DNA of 50,255 nt, taken from assembly GCF_028686475.1 (NCBI RefSeq), contig NZ_JAQUCA010000022.1:1-50255 (forward strand), in the 5' to 3' direction. This document shows, in pieces, positions 9,804 to 18,344 of the stretch. The notes beneath the pieces are model-generated. The model ran no database searches, was not told the origin of the DNA, and saw only the letters and a list, made by a program, of their open reading frames with translations. A program made the position numbers and the translations under genes. The DNA comes from Giesbergeria sp. Lineage in GTDB: Bacteria > Pseudomonadota > Gammaproteobacteria > Burkholderiales > Burkholderiaceae_C. How positions within the stretch are numbered: position 1 is the stretch's first letter; every line of letters begins with the position of its first letter.

Positions 9804-12575
9804 ATGAAACTACAGTTTTCGCACCAAGACTATCAGGCCAAAGCCGTTGAGTCGGTGGTGAAAGTGTTTAATGGGCAAGCACTGGCCCAAAGTGACTTTG
9901 CCCTGACAGGGCAAAGCGGCAGCGTGGCTTACGCCGCCGACGGCAGCGTTGGCAACGCGCTCACGCTGTCTGCCGAGCAGGTGCTGGCCAATGTGCAGGC
10001 CGTGCAAACCGCCAACGGTTTGCCAGTGTCGGGTGAACTGGTGGCATCGTTGTCGGACAACCGCAAAGAGACGTTTTGCTCCCTGAACTTCACGATTGAG
10101 ATGGAGACTGGCATCGGCAAAACCTACACCTTCATTAAAACCCTGTACGAGCTGAACAAGCTCTACGGTTTTAAGAAGTTCGTGGTGGTGGTACCCAGTG
10201 TGGCCATCCGCGAAGGAACGATAAAAAACCTAGAGGTCACGCGCAGCCACTTTGCAGCCGATTACGCTAACGTACCCTGTATGCCCATGTTGTATGACAG
10301 CGGTAAACTGACCGAGTTGCGCCACTTTGCCCAAAGCGATGCACTCTCTGTGCTAGTCATCAACATTGACAGCTTTACCAAAGACAACAACAAAATCAAG
10401 CAAAAGGGCGAGCGCGCCTTTGCGCCGATTGAATACATCCAGTCGGTCAATCCGATTGTGATTGTGGACGAACCGCAGAATTTTGAAACTGATGTGCGCC
10501 GCCGTGCGCTGATGGAACTGAATCCGCTCTGTACGTTGCGCTATTCGGCCACACATAAAAACCCCTACAACCTTTTGTATTCACTCAACCCTGTGCAGGC
10601 TTATGACTTGGGGCTGGTCAAACAGATTGAGGTGGACGGCGTGCTGGCCGACGATGAGCACAACCAGGCATTTGTCGAGCTGGTGGGCATCGAGGCCAAG
10701 GCCAAAGGGATCACTGCCAAGGTGCGGCTGGATGTCAACGACAAAAATGGCCCCAAACGCAAGGAGTTAACCTTGAAATTGGGCGAAGATTTGTTTAAAA
10801 AATCAGCCGGACGCGATGTTTATCAGGATGGTTATATCCTCAACGAAATTCGTGCCGACGATGGCGAGATTGAATTTTCTGGCGGGCGCGTGCTGCGGAT
10901 CAACGAGTCGCAAGGTGGCTTGGCAGACGATGTGATGAAGTTTCAGATTGAGCGCACCGTGGCCGCCCACTTTGCCAAGCTGAAAAATGTTCAGCCCATA
11001 GGTGTGAAGGTACTAAGCCTATTTTTTATCGATAAAGTGGCCAATTACCGTGCCTTTGATGAGGACGGTAATCCATCGTTGGGGAAATTTGGCCTTTGGT
11101 TTGAGGAGGCGTTTAACAAGTACGCCAGCAAACCCCAGTACCGTGGACTGATTCCATACACAGCCAGCGAAGTACACGACGGTTATTTCTCGGGTGAAAA
11201 AAAGGGCAAGGGCACCAAGGCTAAAACGGTTTGGGTGGATACCTCGGGAACTGTGGCCAAAGACGATAGCACGTACCAACTGATCATGAAAGACAAGGAG
11301 CGGCTGCTGAGTGTGGAAGTGCCATTGCAGTTCATCTTCAGCCATTCGGCGCTGCGCGAGGGGTGGGACAACCCCAATGTATTCCAGATTTGCACCCTCA
11401 ACGAAACCAAGAGCGCCATGAAAAAGCGTCAGGAAATTGGCCGTGGCCTGCGCCTGTGCGTGAACCAACACGGCCAACGTGTGCAGGATAAACGGGTCAA
11501 CGTATTAACGGTCATTCCCAACGAAAGCTACGAAGCCTTTGCCAAGGCCTTGCAGCAAGAGATTGAAGAAGAAACCGGCGTAGGCTTTGAGAAACGCATC
11601 AAAAATGCCCGCGCCAAGGCCCGCATCCAGCGCAAAGACTTGTCGGCGCCAGAGGCCGCACTGTTCAAAGCCATCTGGGACAAAATCAACTACCAAACCC
11701 GTTACAGTGTGAAACTAGACACGCCTCAATTGATTGACAAGTGTGTGGAGGCGTTGCGTGATTTGAACCAATACCCCAAGGTGTGCCCGCCAAAGATTCG
11801 CGCAGACAAAGCCAGAATTGTCATGCGTGCCGACGGTGTAGAGGGCGTGCATATTGGAACGGGAGACACAGCGGCCAAGCAATATAGTACGACGGTGCCA
11901 GATGTGTACGCCTACATCCAGAACCGCGTGCATCTGTCCCGATCCACCATCTTTGCCATATTGGATGGCTCGGGGCGCATCGGGGAGCTACTGGTCAATG
12001 CCCAAGCATTTTTGGATTTGGCTATTTCAGCCATTCGGACATGCCTGCAAACGCTGATGGTCGATGGCGTTGAATACCACACTATCAATGGCCGCCGCTA
12101 TGAAATGAGTTTGTTTGACGAGGAACTGGAGACTTATTTAAGCAGTGTGTATCCGCCAGCGCAAGACGAGATGAGCACCCCCATCGACAAAACCTTGTTG
12201 CAGGCCCAGCCCTTGGACGAACAAAAAGCTCCGATAGGTGAGGCGTTCTCTTGCGTGTTGAGCGACAGCGATACCGAAAGCCAGTTCGCGCACGATTGCA
12301 GCGTGGATGAACGGGTCAAATTCTTCTTCAAACTCCCAAGAAAATTCAAAATTCCCACCCCACTCGGGAGCTATAACCCTGACTGGGCTGTGGTGCTGGA
12401 GAACGACACCCGCGTGTACTTTGTGGCTGAGACCAAATCCACCACGGTCAAGGCCCAACGCCGCCCAACGGAAAATCTGAAAATTGTCTGCGGATACAAG
12501 CACTTTGAATTGGCCGACGGTGTCGCGTTCAAAGATGTCACGACGCTGAAAGATTTAATGGTGCAGGACGTGTGA
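9804..12575 (+). CDS. res: Type III restriction endonuclease Res subunit
   Basis: A 923-residue protein starting at ATG 9804 after GAGGGG. It is the ATP-dependent helicase-like and endonuclease subunit that works with Mod, cutting DNA when unmethylated sites are met. Motif I METGIGKT (residues 100-107), motif II VDEPQNF (221-227; the Glu-Pro form typical of Res rather than DEAH), YSATH (247-251), REGWDNPNVFQI and motif VI QEIGRGLRLCV follow in order. NPDW and AETK near the C-terminus fit the PD-(D/E)XK site. Intact and close to the length of known Res proteins. With Mod broken, the Res would have no cognate methyltransferase in this window; type III Res needs Mod to bind DNA, so it is expected to be silent unless Mod is restored. 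Confidence 0.92.
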   Translation: MKLQFSHQDYQAKAVESVVKVFNGQALAQSDFALTGQSGSVAYAADGSVGNALTLSAEQVLANVQAVQTANGLPVSGELVASLSDNRKETFCSLNFTIEMETGIGKTYTFIKTLYELNKLYGFKKFVVVVPSVAIREGTIKNLEVTRSHFAADYANVPCMPMLYDSGKLTELRHFAQSDALSVLVINIDSFTKDNNKIKQKGERAFAPIEYIQSVNPIVIVDEPQNFETDVRRRALMELNPLCTLRYSATHKNPYNLLYSLNPVQAYDLGLVKQIEVDGVLADDEHNQAFVELVGIEAKAKGITAKVRLDVNDKNGPKRKELTLKLGEDLFKKSAGRDVYQDGYILNEIRADDGEIEFSGGRVLRINESQGGLADDVMKFQIERTVAAHFAKLKNVQPIGVKVLSLFFIDKVANYRAFDEDGNPSLGKFGLWFEEAFNKYASKPQYRGLIPYTASEVHDGYFSGEKKGKGTKAKTVWVDTSGTVAKDDSTYQLIMKDKERLLSVEVPLQFIFSHSALREGWDNPNVFQICTLNETKSAMKKRQEIGRGLRLCVNQHGQRVQDKRVNVLTVIPNESYEAFAKALQQEIEEETGVGFEKRIKNARAKARIQRKDLSAPEAALFKAIWDKINYQTRYSVKLDTPQLIDKCVEALRDLNQYPKVCPPKIRADKARIVMRADGVEGVHIGTGDTAAKQYSTTVPDVYAYIQNRVHLSRSTIFAILDGSGRIGELLVNAQAFLDLAISAIRTCLQTLMVDGVEYHTINGRRYEMSLFDEELETYLSSVYPPAQDEMSTPIDKTLLQAQPLDEQKAPIGEAFSCVLSDSDTESQFAHDCSVDERVKFFFKLPRKFKIPTPLGSYNPDWAVVLENDTRVYFVAETKSTTVKAQRRPTENLKIVCGYKHFELADGVAFKDVTTLKDLMVQDV

Positions 12576-12763
12576 TGGCAGAAGCACAGCCCGCCCGGAT
12601 CAAATCCATCACCTTGGTGGCAGAAATGTTCAAGCGCTTATCCAAGAAGCGGCAAATTTTCATCGCTACGCAGTCACCCTATTTGGTGGACTGCTTGGAG
12701 ATGGAAAACATTATCGTGGCCAGCGTCAACAACGGCGAAACCGTGTTGCGTAACGTTTTATGA
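12575..12763 (+). pseudogene. AAA-family ATPase, C-terminal fragment
   Basis: A 62-residue frame beginning at ATG 12575, overlapping the res stop (TGATG). The segment KRQIFIATQSPYLVD followed by ENIIVASVNNGETVLRNVL resembles the end of OLD/RecF-like AAA ATPases, where a switch histidine or glutamine precedes SP and a short strand set follows. The P-loop, Walker B and signature parts are absent, so it is a remnant of a gene once downstream of res, joined by an internal deletion. It may still be translated as a short peptide through coupling with res. Its stop overlaps the next ATG as ATGA. Confidence 0.6.
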
Positions 12764-12954
12764 TTCGCTGGCTAATCGTTATTTTCTTGGCCTTGGTACT
12801 CATCAACGGCTTGGCCCCGTGGCTACGTAAGCTGGGGCTGGGGCGCTTGCCGGGTGATTTTTCGTTTCGGCTATTGGGACGTGAGTGGTTTATTCCACTG
12901 GCCAGCACGGTGCTACTGAGTGTATTGCTCAGTTTGGCCGTGAAATGGTGTTGA
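12760..12954 (+). CDS. DUF2905-family small membrane protein
   Basis: A 64-residue protein with an N-terminal hydrophobic helix (MIRWLIVIFLALVLINGLAP), the family's conserved GLGRLPGDFSF stretch, and a second helix (IPLASTVLLSVLLSLAVKW). These are features of DUF2905, a widespread family of two-helix inner-membrane proteins of unknown function. Start ATG 12760 overlaps the preceding stop. The stop TGA (12952-12954) appears to be supplied by the end of the neighbouring TnpB element, so the natural last few residues have probably been replaced. Probably still folded, since both helices are present. Confidence 0.8.
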   Translation: MIRWLIVIFLALVLINGLAPWLRKLGLGRLPGDFSFRLLGREWFIPLASTVLLSVLLSLAVKWC

Positions 12955-12960
12955 CATCCT

Positions 12961-12980
12961 CTCCGGGCTAAACCCCGAAG
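12961..12980. repeat. Right-end hairpin of the tnpB element (probable omega RNA 3' part)
   Basis: Stem CTCCGGG/CCCGAAG with one mismatch and loop CTAAAC, overlapping the tnpB stop codon. In known TnpB elements this end is transcribed as the 3' part of the omega RNA, with the guide coming from the sequence just outside the element. Confidence 0.6.
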
Positions 12981-14047
12981 ATTCCTACTGCTAGACGGCG
13001 ATGCCCCGCCGCAAGAATGTTCCGTGCTGCGTTCACATCGCGGTCGTGTTCCGCTCCGCAGTCGCTGCACGTCCATTCCCTTATTCGCAAACCCGCCCTA
13101 CCTTTCGGACTGCTGGCGGGGATAACCCCGCAGCACGAGCAAGTTTGGGTTGTGTACGCTTCGTTCACTTCCATAAAGACGATACCGGCCTGATGGCTCT
13201 TGTATTCCAACATCGTCTTTAGCATAGCCCAGCCTGCATCCAGCGTGCTTTTGGCCATCTTGGTTTTCACCAGCTTTGCGCTGGCTACGTCGCCCACGAA
13301 GATGGCGGCGTTTTCTCGCACCAGCGTGGTGCTAAATTTATGCAGCGCGTCTTTGCGCTGATTGGCAATTTTTGCGTGGATGGCTTTGACCCGGTCCTTT
13401 TTGTGCGCCCGCTGTGCTTTAGCCAGTTCCAATTCATGCTGGCGATACCAGCGGCCATGCTCTTTTTTCTCGTTTGATGCCGTGGCGCAGTCTTTCAGGC
13501 CCAAGTCAATGCCCACACTGGCCGTTGCCGTTGTGGGCTTGGCTTGCGCCTTGACTACGATATTGAGATACCAACGCCCCCAGTTGTCTTGGCTAAAACT
13601 GCCAGAACGTAGCTCATAGTCTGCCAAGCCGTAGCTATCCCAGAGGCTGAATTTCTGACCTGCAAAGGCAACTTGCCCTGCCTTGTATTGCAAGGCCCGC
13701 GCCTTGAAAGGAATCCAGCCCAAGCTGTATTTGCTGCTTTGGGGGTTAGAGACACGCCAGCGCAACTTGGCTTTTTTGAATTGCTTGCGGGCCTTGGCGT
13801 AGTCCTCACACACTTGCTGCACGGTGGGCGAACCGATGTGTATGCCATCGCACTTGCTGAAACCGTTGGTTAGCTTTTGCAGGTCGTAGCCACTGAGAAA
13901 CTGGTGGCGCTCACGGATGGCGCGGTGGCTCGTTTCGTTGCAGAAGTTCCAGACCTGATTGACCTCACGCGCCATCGCAGACAGCACTTTGGCGTGCTTG
14001 TCTTTAATTCGTAGGCGCAGAGTTTTGGTGCAATCCATGCTGTGCAT
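12968..14047 (-). CDS. tnpB: TnpB-like RNA-guided nuclease (IS605 OrfB family)
   Basis: A 359-residue protein with the OrfB layout: N-terminal helical domain, RuvC-I VGIDLGLKD (Asp181), linker helices, and a zinc finger with CxxC at 303-306 and CxxC at 327-330. RuvC-III is HDRDVNAARNI (334-344). The canonical RuvC-II glutamate (usually in a VEDL-type strand) is replaced: here the strand reads IFVGDVASAK, Gly252-Asp253. A glutamate is found instead at VNEAYTTQTC (Glu296), just before the zinc finger. TnpB proteins cut DNA guided by an omega RNA made from the element's right end and help retain the element. Start could be ATG 14047 or 14038. The stop lies inside the right-end hairpin, so RNA scaffold and coding end overlap. 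Confidence 0.85.
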   Translation of the reverse strand: MHSMDCTKTLRLRIKDKHAKVLSAMAREVNQVWNFCNETSHRAIRERHQFLSGYDLQKLTNGFSKCDGIHIGSPTVQQVCEDYAKARKQFKKAKLRWRVSNPQSSKYSLGWIPFKARALQYKAGQVAFAGQKFSLWDSYGLADYELRSGSFSQDNWGRWYLNIVVKAQAKPTTATASVGIDLGLKDCATASNEKKEHGRWYRQHELELAKAQRAHKKDRVKAIHAKIANQRKDALHKFSTTLVRENAAIFVGDVASAKLVKTKMAKSTLDAGWAMLKTMLEYKSHQAGIVFMEVNEAYTTQTCSCCGVIPASSPKGRAGLRIREWTCSDCGAEHDRDVNAARNILAAGHRRLAVGIFGV

Positions 14048-14127
14048 TATGCTTAAACGCAGAGGGGTTCTATGGTCGTCTTCCTACTTATTTCGCGTTA
14101 GGACGCCTACGGCATCCGCGCTCTCGA

Positions 14128-14147
14128 CCTCGGGCTGAACCCCGAGG
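14128..14147. repeat. Left-end hairpin of the tnpB element
   Basis: Perfect 7-bp stem CCTCGGG/CCCGAGG with loop CTGAAC. It pairs in design with the right-end hairpin at 12961-12980 (loop CTAAAC). Probable TnpA recognition structure. Confidence 0.7.
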
Positions 14148-14169
14148 CTTCCAGCGCACTGGGTGAAGT

Positions 14170-15582
14170 TTATTTGCCAATACAAAAGCTAGAAAAAATC
14201 ACTCCGAGCAAATCATCCGAGCTAAATTCGCCAGTGATGGCACTGAGGTGGTTTTGCGCCAAGCGCAGTTCTTCGGCCAGCAAGTCCAACGCTGGGCTGT
14301 GGCCTTGCAGTTGCTGCGTGGCGTTGTCCAGATGGTCACGCACGCTGTGCAGGGCTTGCACATGGCGCGCCCGGGCAATGAATAGCCCTTCCGCCGCACT
14401 TTGCCAACCGGCCAATTGCAGCAGTTGCTGGCGCAGGCTGTCTAAGCCGGCCCCGGTGCGCGCAGACAGCAAGATACCTGCCTCTGGCAAGGGCTGCTCG
14501 GGCGGCAAGCAATCGCTTTTATTCCACAGGTTCAACACCGGCACGCTGGCCGGTAGGCGGGCGCGCATGGTCTCGGCAATGGCAGCATCGGCAGCTTGGT
14601 AGTCTGGGGTTGGGCTGCGTGTCAGGTCGTGTAAAAACAACACTGCGTCGGCGCTGGCAATCTCCGTCCAAGCGCGTTCAATGCCAATGCGTTCGACTTC
14701 GTCGCTGCTGTCGCGCAGGCCAGCGGTGTCGATGATGTGCAGCGGTACGCCTTCAATTTGGATGGTTTGTTGTACCTTGTCGCGCGTGGTGCCTGCAATG
14801 GGCGTGACGATAGCCAATTCAGCCCCGGCCAAGGCATTGAGCAGCGAGCTTTTACCGGCATTGGGTTGGCCTGCAATCACTACCTTGATGCCTTCGCGCA
14901 GCAAGGCCCCCTGCTGCGCGCGTTGCAACACCCCGGCCAAGGTGTGGCGCAGGTGGGCCAGTTGGCCATCGGCATCGGCTTGGCGCAGAAAGTCGATTTC
15001 TTCTTCGGGGAAGTCTAAGGTGGCCTCGACCAACATCCGCAGATGAACCAGGGCATCGCGCAGGGTATGAATTTGCTGTGAAAACACGCCCGCCAGCGAG
15101 CGGCTGGCACTGCGGGCAGCAGCTTCGGTGCTGGCATCAATCAAATCGGCAATCGCTTCGGCTTGGGCCAAGTCGATTTTGTCGTTCAGAAAGGCGCGCT
15201 CGGTAAATTCGCCCGGCTGTGCCAAGCGCAAATAGGGCAGCAAGGCTTGGCCGCTGGCCGGGTCTGGGGTCTGCGCGGCTTCTAGGCAGCGGGCCAGCAG
15301 CAGTTGCAACACTACGGGGCCGCCGTGGGCTTGCAGCTCTAACACGTCTTCGCCGGTGTAGCTGTGCGGGCCAGGAAAGTACAGCGCCAGCCCTTGGTCT
15401 ATGGCTTGGCCTTGGGCATCCCGAAAGGGCAGATAGGTGGCCTCGCGCGGCTTCAGGGGGCGACCACAGAGTTGACGCACCAGCGGTGCTAAGCCTTTGC
15501 CCGAGACGCGCACTATGCCCACGGCCCCCCGGCCCGGAGCGGTGGCAATAGCGGCGATGGGGTCGTGGTGGCGTGACAGCAT
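14170..15582 (-). CDS. mnmE: tRNA uridine-5-carboxymethylaminomethyl GTPase MnmE (TrmE)
   Basis: A 470-residue protein, the usual length. With MnmG it modifies the wobble uridine (U34) of certain tRNAs. The N-terminal tetrahydrofolate-binding domain starts [20 protein letters not shown]. The G domain has [14 protein letters not shown] (G1), [13 protein letters not shown] (G3) and NKSD (G4). The C-terminus ends FCIGK, matching the invariant FCIGK end that carries the catalytic cysteine. It is the last gene of the rpmH-side cluster but is separated from yidC by an intrinsic terminator, so it probably has its own promoter. The TnpB element lies directly downstream without damaging it. Confidence 0.97.
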   Translation of the reverse strand: MLSRHHDPIAAIATAPGRGAVGIVRVSGKGLAPLVRQLCGRPLKPREATYLPFRDAQGQAIDQGLALYFPGPHSYTGEDVLELQAHGGPVVLQLLLARCLEAAQTPDPASGQALLPYLRLAQPGEFTERAFLNDKIDLAQAEAIADLIDASTEAAARSASRSLAGVFSQQIHTLRDALVHLRMLVEATLDFPEEEIDFLRQADADGQLAHLRHTLAGVLQRAQQGALLREGIKVVIAGQPNAGKSSLLNALAGAELAIVTPIAGTTRDKVQQTIQIEGVPLHIIDTAGLRDSSDEVERIGIERAWTEIASADAVLFLHDLTRSPTPDYQAADAAIAETMRARLPASVPVLNLWNKSDCLPPEQPLPEAGILLSARTGAGLDSLRQQLLQLAGWQSAAEGLFIARARHVQALHSVRDHLDNATQQLQGHSPALDLLAEELRLAQNHLSAITGEFSSDDLLGVIFSSFCIGK

Positions 15583-15605
15583 GGGACGAGCAAGATAAAA
15601 AACGC

Positions 15606-15630
15606 GGAAAAAAGGCCGCTTGCGCGGCCT
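15606..15630 (-). terminator. Intrinsic terminator after yidC
   Basis: On the minus strand GGCCGC-GCAA-GCGGCC (15614-15629) is followed by a run of six T. It lies between the yidC stop and the mnmE start and should end the rnpA-yidD-yidC transcript. Confidence 0.8.
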
Positions 15631-15654
15631 CGGGTGCTACTGCGATGCAAGCGG

Positions 15655-17403
15655 TTACTTGAACTTGGGCAGATTAAATTGTGGCGGCACGCCCATACGG
15701 GTGTTGATAATCCATTGCTGGGCAATCGACAACACGTTGTTGGTCAACCAGTAGAGTACCAAACCCGCCGGGAAGAAGAAGAACATCACGCTGAAAATCA
15801 GCGGCATCAACCACATCATTTTGGCCTGCATTGGGTCGGGCGGCGCTGGGTTGAGCGCGGTTTGCAAGAGCGAACTTAAAGTCATCAACAGGGGCAAGAT
15901 GAACAGCGGGTCGGGTGTGGATAAGTCGTGAATCCAGCCAATCCAGGGTGCGTTACGCATTTCGACACTGGAGAGCAAAACCCAGTACAGCGCAATGAAA
16001 ACCGGAATTTGCACCATGATGGGGAAGCAGCCACCCATCGGATTGACCTTTTCTTCGCGGTAAATCCGCATCATCTCTTGCTGCATTTGCTGCGGGTTGT
16101 CTTTGAGGCGCTCGCGCATCTCCATCACTTTGGGGTTGATGGCTTTCATTTTGGCCATGCTGGCATAAGCCTTGGCATTGAGCCAATAAAAAGCGATTTT
16201 GAGCAGCAACACCAGACCAACAATCGCCCAGCCCCAGTTGCCCAGCATTTTGTGCAATTGGTCTAGCAGCCAATACAGGGGTTTGGCCAAAATGGTCAAC
16301 CAGCCGTAGTCTTTGACCAACTCTAGGCCGGGGGCCAGGGTTTCGAGGCTGGTTTCGATTTGCGGGCCAGCAAACAGGCGCGCTTCTAGGGTTTGGCTGG
16401 CACCGGGGGCAATGCTGCCTAAGGGGGTAATCATGCCGACCGAGTACAGGTTGCTGTCCACTTTACGCATGAACATCTCACGCTTAGTGCCTTCGGGCAA
16501 CAACCAAGCGCTGGCAAAGTAATGCTGCACCATCGCGACATAGCCATCGCCGCTGTCTTTGGCATATTCGGCTTTGCCGCTTTCGATGTCCTTAAATTCG
16601 ACCTTTTGGTATTTTTTCTCTTGGGTGAAGACCGCTGGACCGGTGAAGGTAGAGTAAAACGAGGACTCGCCCGCTGGCTTGTTGCCGTCGCGTAGCAGTT
16701 GCAAATACAACTGCGGGGTCAGTGGTGCGCTGCTGGTGTTGCGAATTTCATGCGTCAGGGCCATATCGTAGGCACCGCGCTTGAGCGTCCAGGTTTTGAG
16801 CAACTGCAAACCACCCACTACTGCGGATTCAAAGCGAATTTTCAGTTCATTCTCGCCTTCGGCCAAACTGCGCGCGCCGGGGGCTACCGTCATGGGGGTT
16901 TTGTGCGTGGCAAAGTCGCCGCCAATCAGGCCGGTTTGCGCCATATAGACGCGCTGGGCGCTCTCATCAAACAGCACAAAATTGCGCGTGCGGTCAGCGA
17001 TGTCGGCGTGTTGCAACAATTCGGCCTGCACCAAAGAGCCGCCTTCGCTGTCAAACACCAAGCGATAAACATCGGTAGTGACTTCTAGGCGCTCGCGTGG
17101 CTTGGCTGCCGGAGCGGCTGGCGCAGTGGCCTGTCCGGGCACTGCTGCCATGCCGACACCGGCGCTGCTGGCGCTGCTGGCCGTCGGGACGCTAGAAGGA
17201 TTGGAAGGACCCGAAGAACTAGAAGGGCTGGCGTTGGACGCTGTGGCAGCAGCAGGGCTGGCGCTGGCCGCAGTGGAGCTGGCAGTAGGCGGGGCAGGAA
17301 AGAAAGTGGCCTGCTTGCCATTGTGTACCTGCCAGTTGTCCCACAACAAGATGATAGAAAAGCCAAATATCACCCACAAAATGGTACGGCGAATGTCGTT
17401 CAT
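15655..17403 (-). CDS. yidC: Membrane protein insertase YidC
   Basis: A 582-residue inner-membrane insertase of the Oxa1 family, which places proteins in the membrane alone or with SecYEG. N-terminal transmembrane helix after MNDIRRTILWVIFGFSII, a Ser/Ala/Pro-rich linker (about residues 37-95), a large periplasmic beta domain, then the conserved five-helix insertase core from about residue 360 with GGCFPIMVQIPVFIALYWVL. The conserved core is complete and the length suits gram-negative YidC. The start ATG overlaps the yidD stop (ATGA), and an intrinsic terminator follows. Confidence 0.97.
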   Translation of the reverse strand: MNDIRRTILWVIFGFSIILLWDNWQVHNGKQATFFPAPPTASSTAASASPAAATASNASPSSSSGPSNPSSVPTASSASSAGVGMAAVPGQATAPAAPAAKPRERLEVTTDVYRLVFDSEGGSLVQAELLQHADIADRTRNFVLFDESAQRVYMAQTGLIGGDFATHKTPMTVAPGARSLAEGENELKIRFESAVVGGLQLLKTWTLKRGAYDMALTHEIRNTSSAPLTPQLYLQLLRDGNKPAGESSFYSTFTGPAVFTQEKKYQKVEFKDIESGKAEYAKDSGDGYVAMVQHYFASAWLLPEGTKREMFMRKVDSNLYSVGMITPLGSIAPGASQTLEARLFAGPQIETSLETLAPGLELVKDYGWLTILAKPLYWLLDQLHKMLGNWGWAIVGLVLLLKIAFYWLNAKAYASMAKMKAINPKVMEMRERLKDNPQQMQQEMMRIYREEKVNPMGGCFPIMVQIPVFIALYWVLLSSVEMRNAPWIGWIHDLSTPDPLFILPLLMTLSSLLQTALNPAPPDPMQAKMMWLMPLIFSVMFFFFPAGLVLYWLTNNVLSIAQQWIINTRMGVPPQFNLPKFK

Positions 17404-17696
17404 GGAGATTTTTTTGCTGAGGATGAAGAGGTGGCTGGTGCAATCAACCGTGAAAACAAGCGGCTGGCACGCGGCGCATCGGCTGGAACCGGGTCATGGC
17501 CACCATCACACCAAGGATGGCAACGTGCCAAGCGGGCAAGGGTCAGGTAACTGCCCTTGGCCGCACCATGCTGCTGCAAGGCTTGCAGGGAGTAGGCCGA
17601 GCAAGTAGGCTCAAAGCGGCAGGCCGAGCCAAGCCACGGACTGAGCAACAAGCGATAGCCCTTGACCAGCCCGATCAACAGGCGCTGCACCATCAT
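17400..17696 (-). CDS. yidD: Membrane protein insertion efficiency factor YidD
   Basis: A 98-residue small membrane-associated protein with the family core LIGLVKGYRLLLSPWLG, then CRFEPTCSAYSLQAL with its conserved cysteines and a HPWCDGGHDPVP segment. YidD aids membrane protein insertion and is normally encoded between rnpA and yidC, as here. Two consecutive ATG codons start the frame (17694-17696 and 17691-17693). The first overlaps the rnpA stop and the gene stop overlaps the yidC ATG, so all three are probably co-translated. The C-terminal tail is longer than usual and Ser-rich. Confidence 0.95.
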   Translation of the reverse strand: MMVQRLLIGLVKGYRLLLSPWLGSACRFEPTCSAYSLQALQQHGAAKGSYLTLARLARCHPWCDGGHDPVPADAPRASRLFSRLIAPATSSSSAKKSP

Positions 17697-18148
17697 GCGC
17701 TGCCCCCGGTGCTGGGGGCTGGCGGGGCATAGCGGGCCGCCGCGCGTGCGAACAATTGTTGCAACTCGGCGCGCACGGCTTGCTTGAGCAGCACCGATTG
17801 GGCGCTGACAAATTGCTGGCGGTCAAACGTAGTACGCAGGCGCACCACGTAAGCACCGGCGGGTAAATCCGCCTGCCAGTGGGGGGCAACATGGTAAATT
17901 TGCCGCTTGATGGCATTGCGCGTCACGGCACGGCGCGCCCAGCGCTTGGGCACCATCGCGCCCAGCCACAACGGGGCCACGGCAAAAAGGGCCTGTGTAT
18001 TACCCACAGACCCTGAAGCTGCATCCAGCGTAGCAGACTCTGCTGCGGTAGGTAGCAGCAAGCAATGCAAGGCGAAATGGGGGGTGCGCGCCAGCGTGCC
18101 ACCGGCCAGCGCCGCTTGGAACTGAGGCCGCGTTTTTAGTCGCTGCAT
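17693..18148 (-). CDS. rnpA: Ribonuclease P protein component
   Basis: A 151-residue protein subunit of RNase P, which with the catalytic RNA removes the 5' leader of pre-tRNAs. The RNR RNA-binding motif is present as KRWARRAVTRNAIKRQI. The N-terminus MQRLKTRPQFQAAL is typical of the family. A Ser/Ala/Gly-rich insertion (about residues 35-55) makes it somewhat longer than the common 115-140 residues. Gene order rpmH-rnpA-yidD is conserved in most bacteria. Confidence 0.95.
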   Translation of the reverse strand: MQRLKTRPQFQAALAGGTLARTPHFALHCLLLPTAAESATLDAASGSVGNTQALFAVAPLWLGAMVPKRWARRAVTRNAIKRQIYHVAPHWQADLPAGAYVVRLRTTFDRQQFVSAQSVLLKQAVRAELQQLFARAAARYAPPAPSTGGSA

Positions 18149-18209
18149 AGAAACACCCCGCTTGGGCGCTTGGCGCCGCTCACTGCGGAGCGCTCTAACA
18201 CCTTACCGA

Positions 18210-18344
18210 TTAGACGGCCAGGCGCTTACGGCCCTTGGCACGGCGCGCGTTAATTACAGCGCGACCGCCACGGGTCTTCATGCGTACCAGAAAACCGTGG
18301 GTACGGGCGCGGCGGGTTTTGGAAGGTTGGTAAGTACGTTTCAT
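18210..18344 (-). CDS. rpmH: 50S ribosomal protein L34
   Basis: A 44-residue, very basic ribosomal protein beginning [18 protein letters not shown] and ending [11 protein letters not shown], matching L34 throughout. I take ATG 18344 because AAGGAG lies just upstream and the protein then has the exact family length; the open frame extends further only by chance. First gene of the leftward rpmH-rnpA-yidD-yidC cluster and divergent from dnaA. Confidence 0.98.
   Translation of the reverse strand: MKRTYQPSKTRRARTHGFLVRMKTRGGRAVINARRAKGRKRLAV

Larger units (their letters stand above)
12951..14158 (-). mobile_element. IS200/IS605-group element carrying only tnpB (IS1341-type)
   Basis: The tnpB gene is bounded by two similar hairpins: CCTCGGG-CTGAAC-CCCGAGG at 14128-14147 and CTCCGGG-CTAAAC-CCCGAAG at 12961-12980. 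These are typical subterminal hairpins recognised by the Y1 transposase TnpA. On the minus strand the right end reads ...GGATGTCAA, resembling the TCAA cleavage tetranucleotide of IS608-like ends. No tnpA is present, so movement would need a TnpA supplied elsewhere. Exact left boundary is uncertain by about 10 bases. It lies between the end of the DUF2905 gene and the end of mnmE. Confidence 0.75.
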
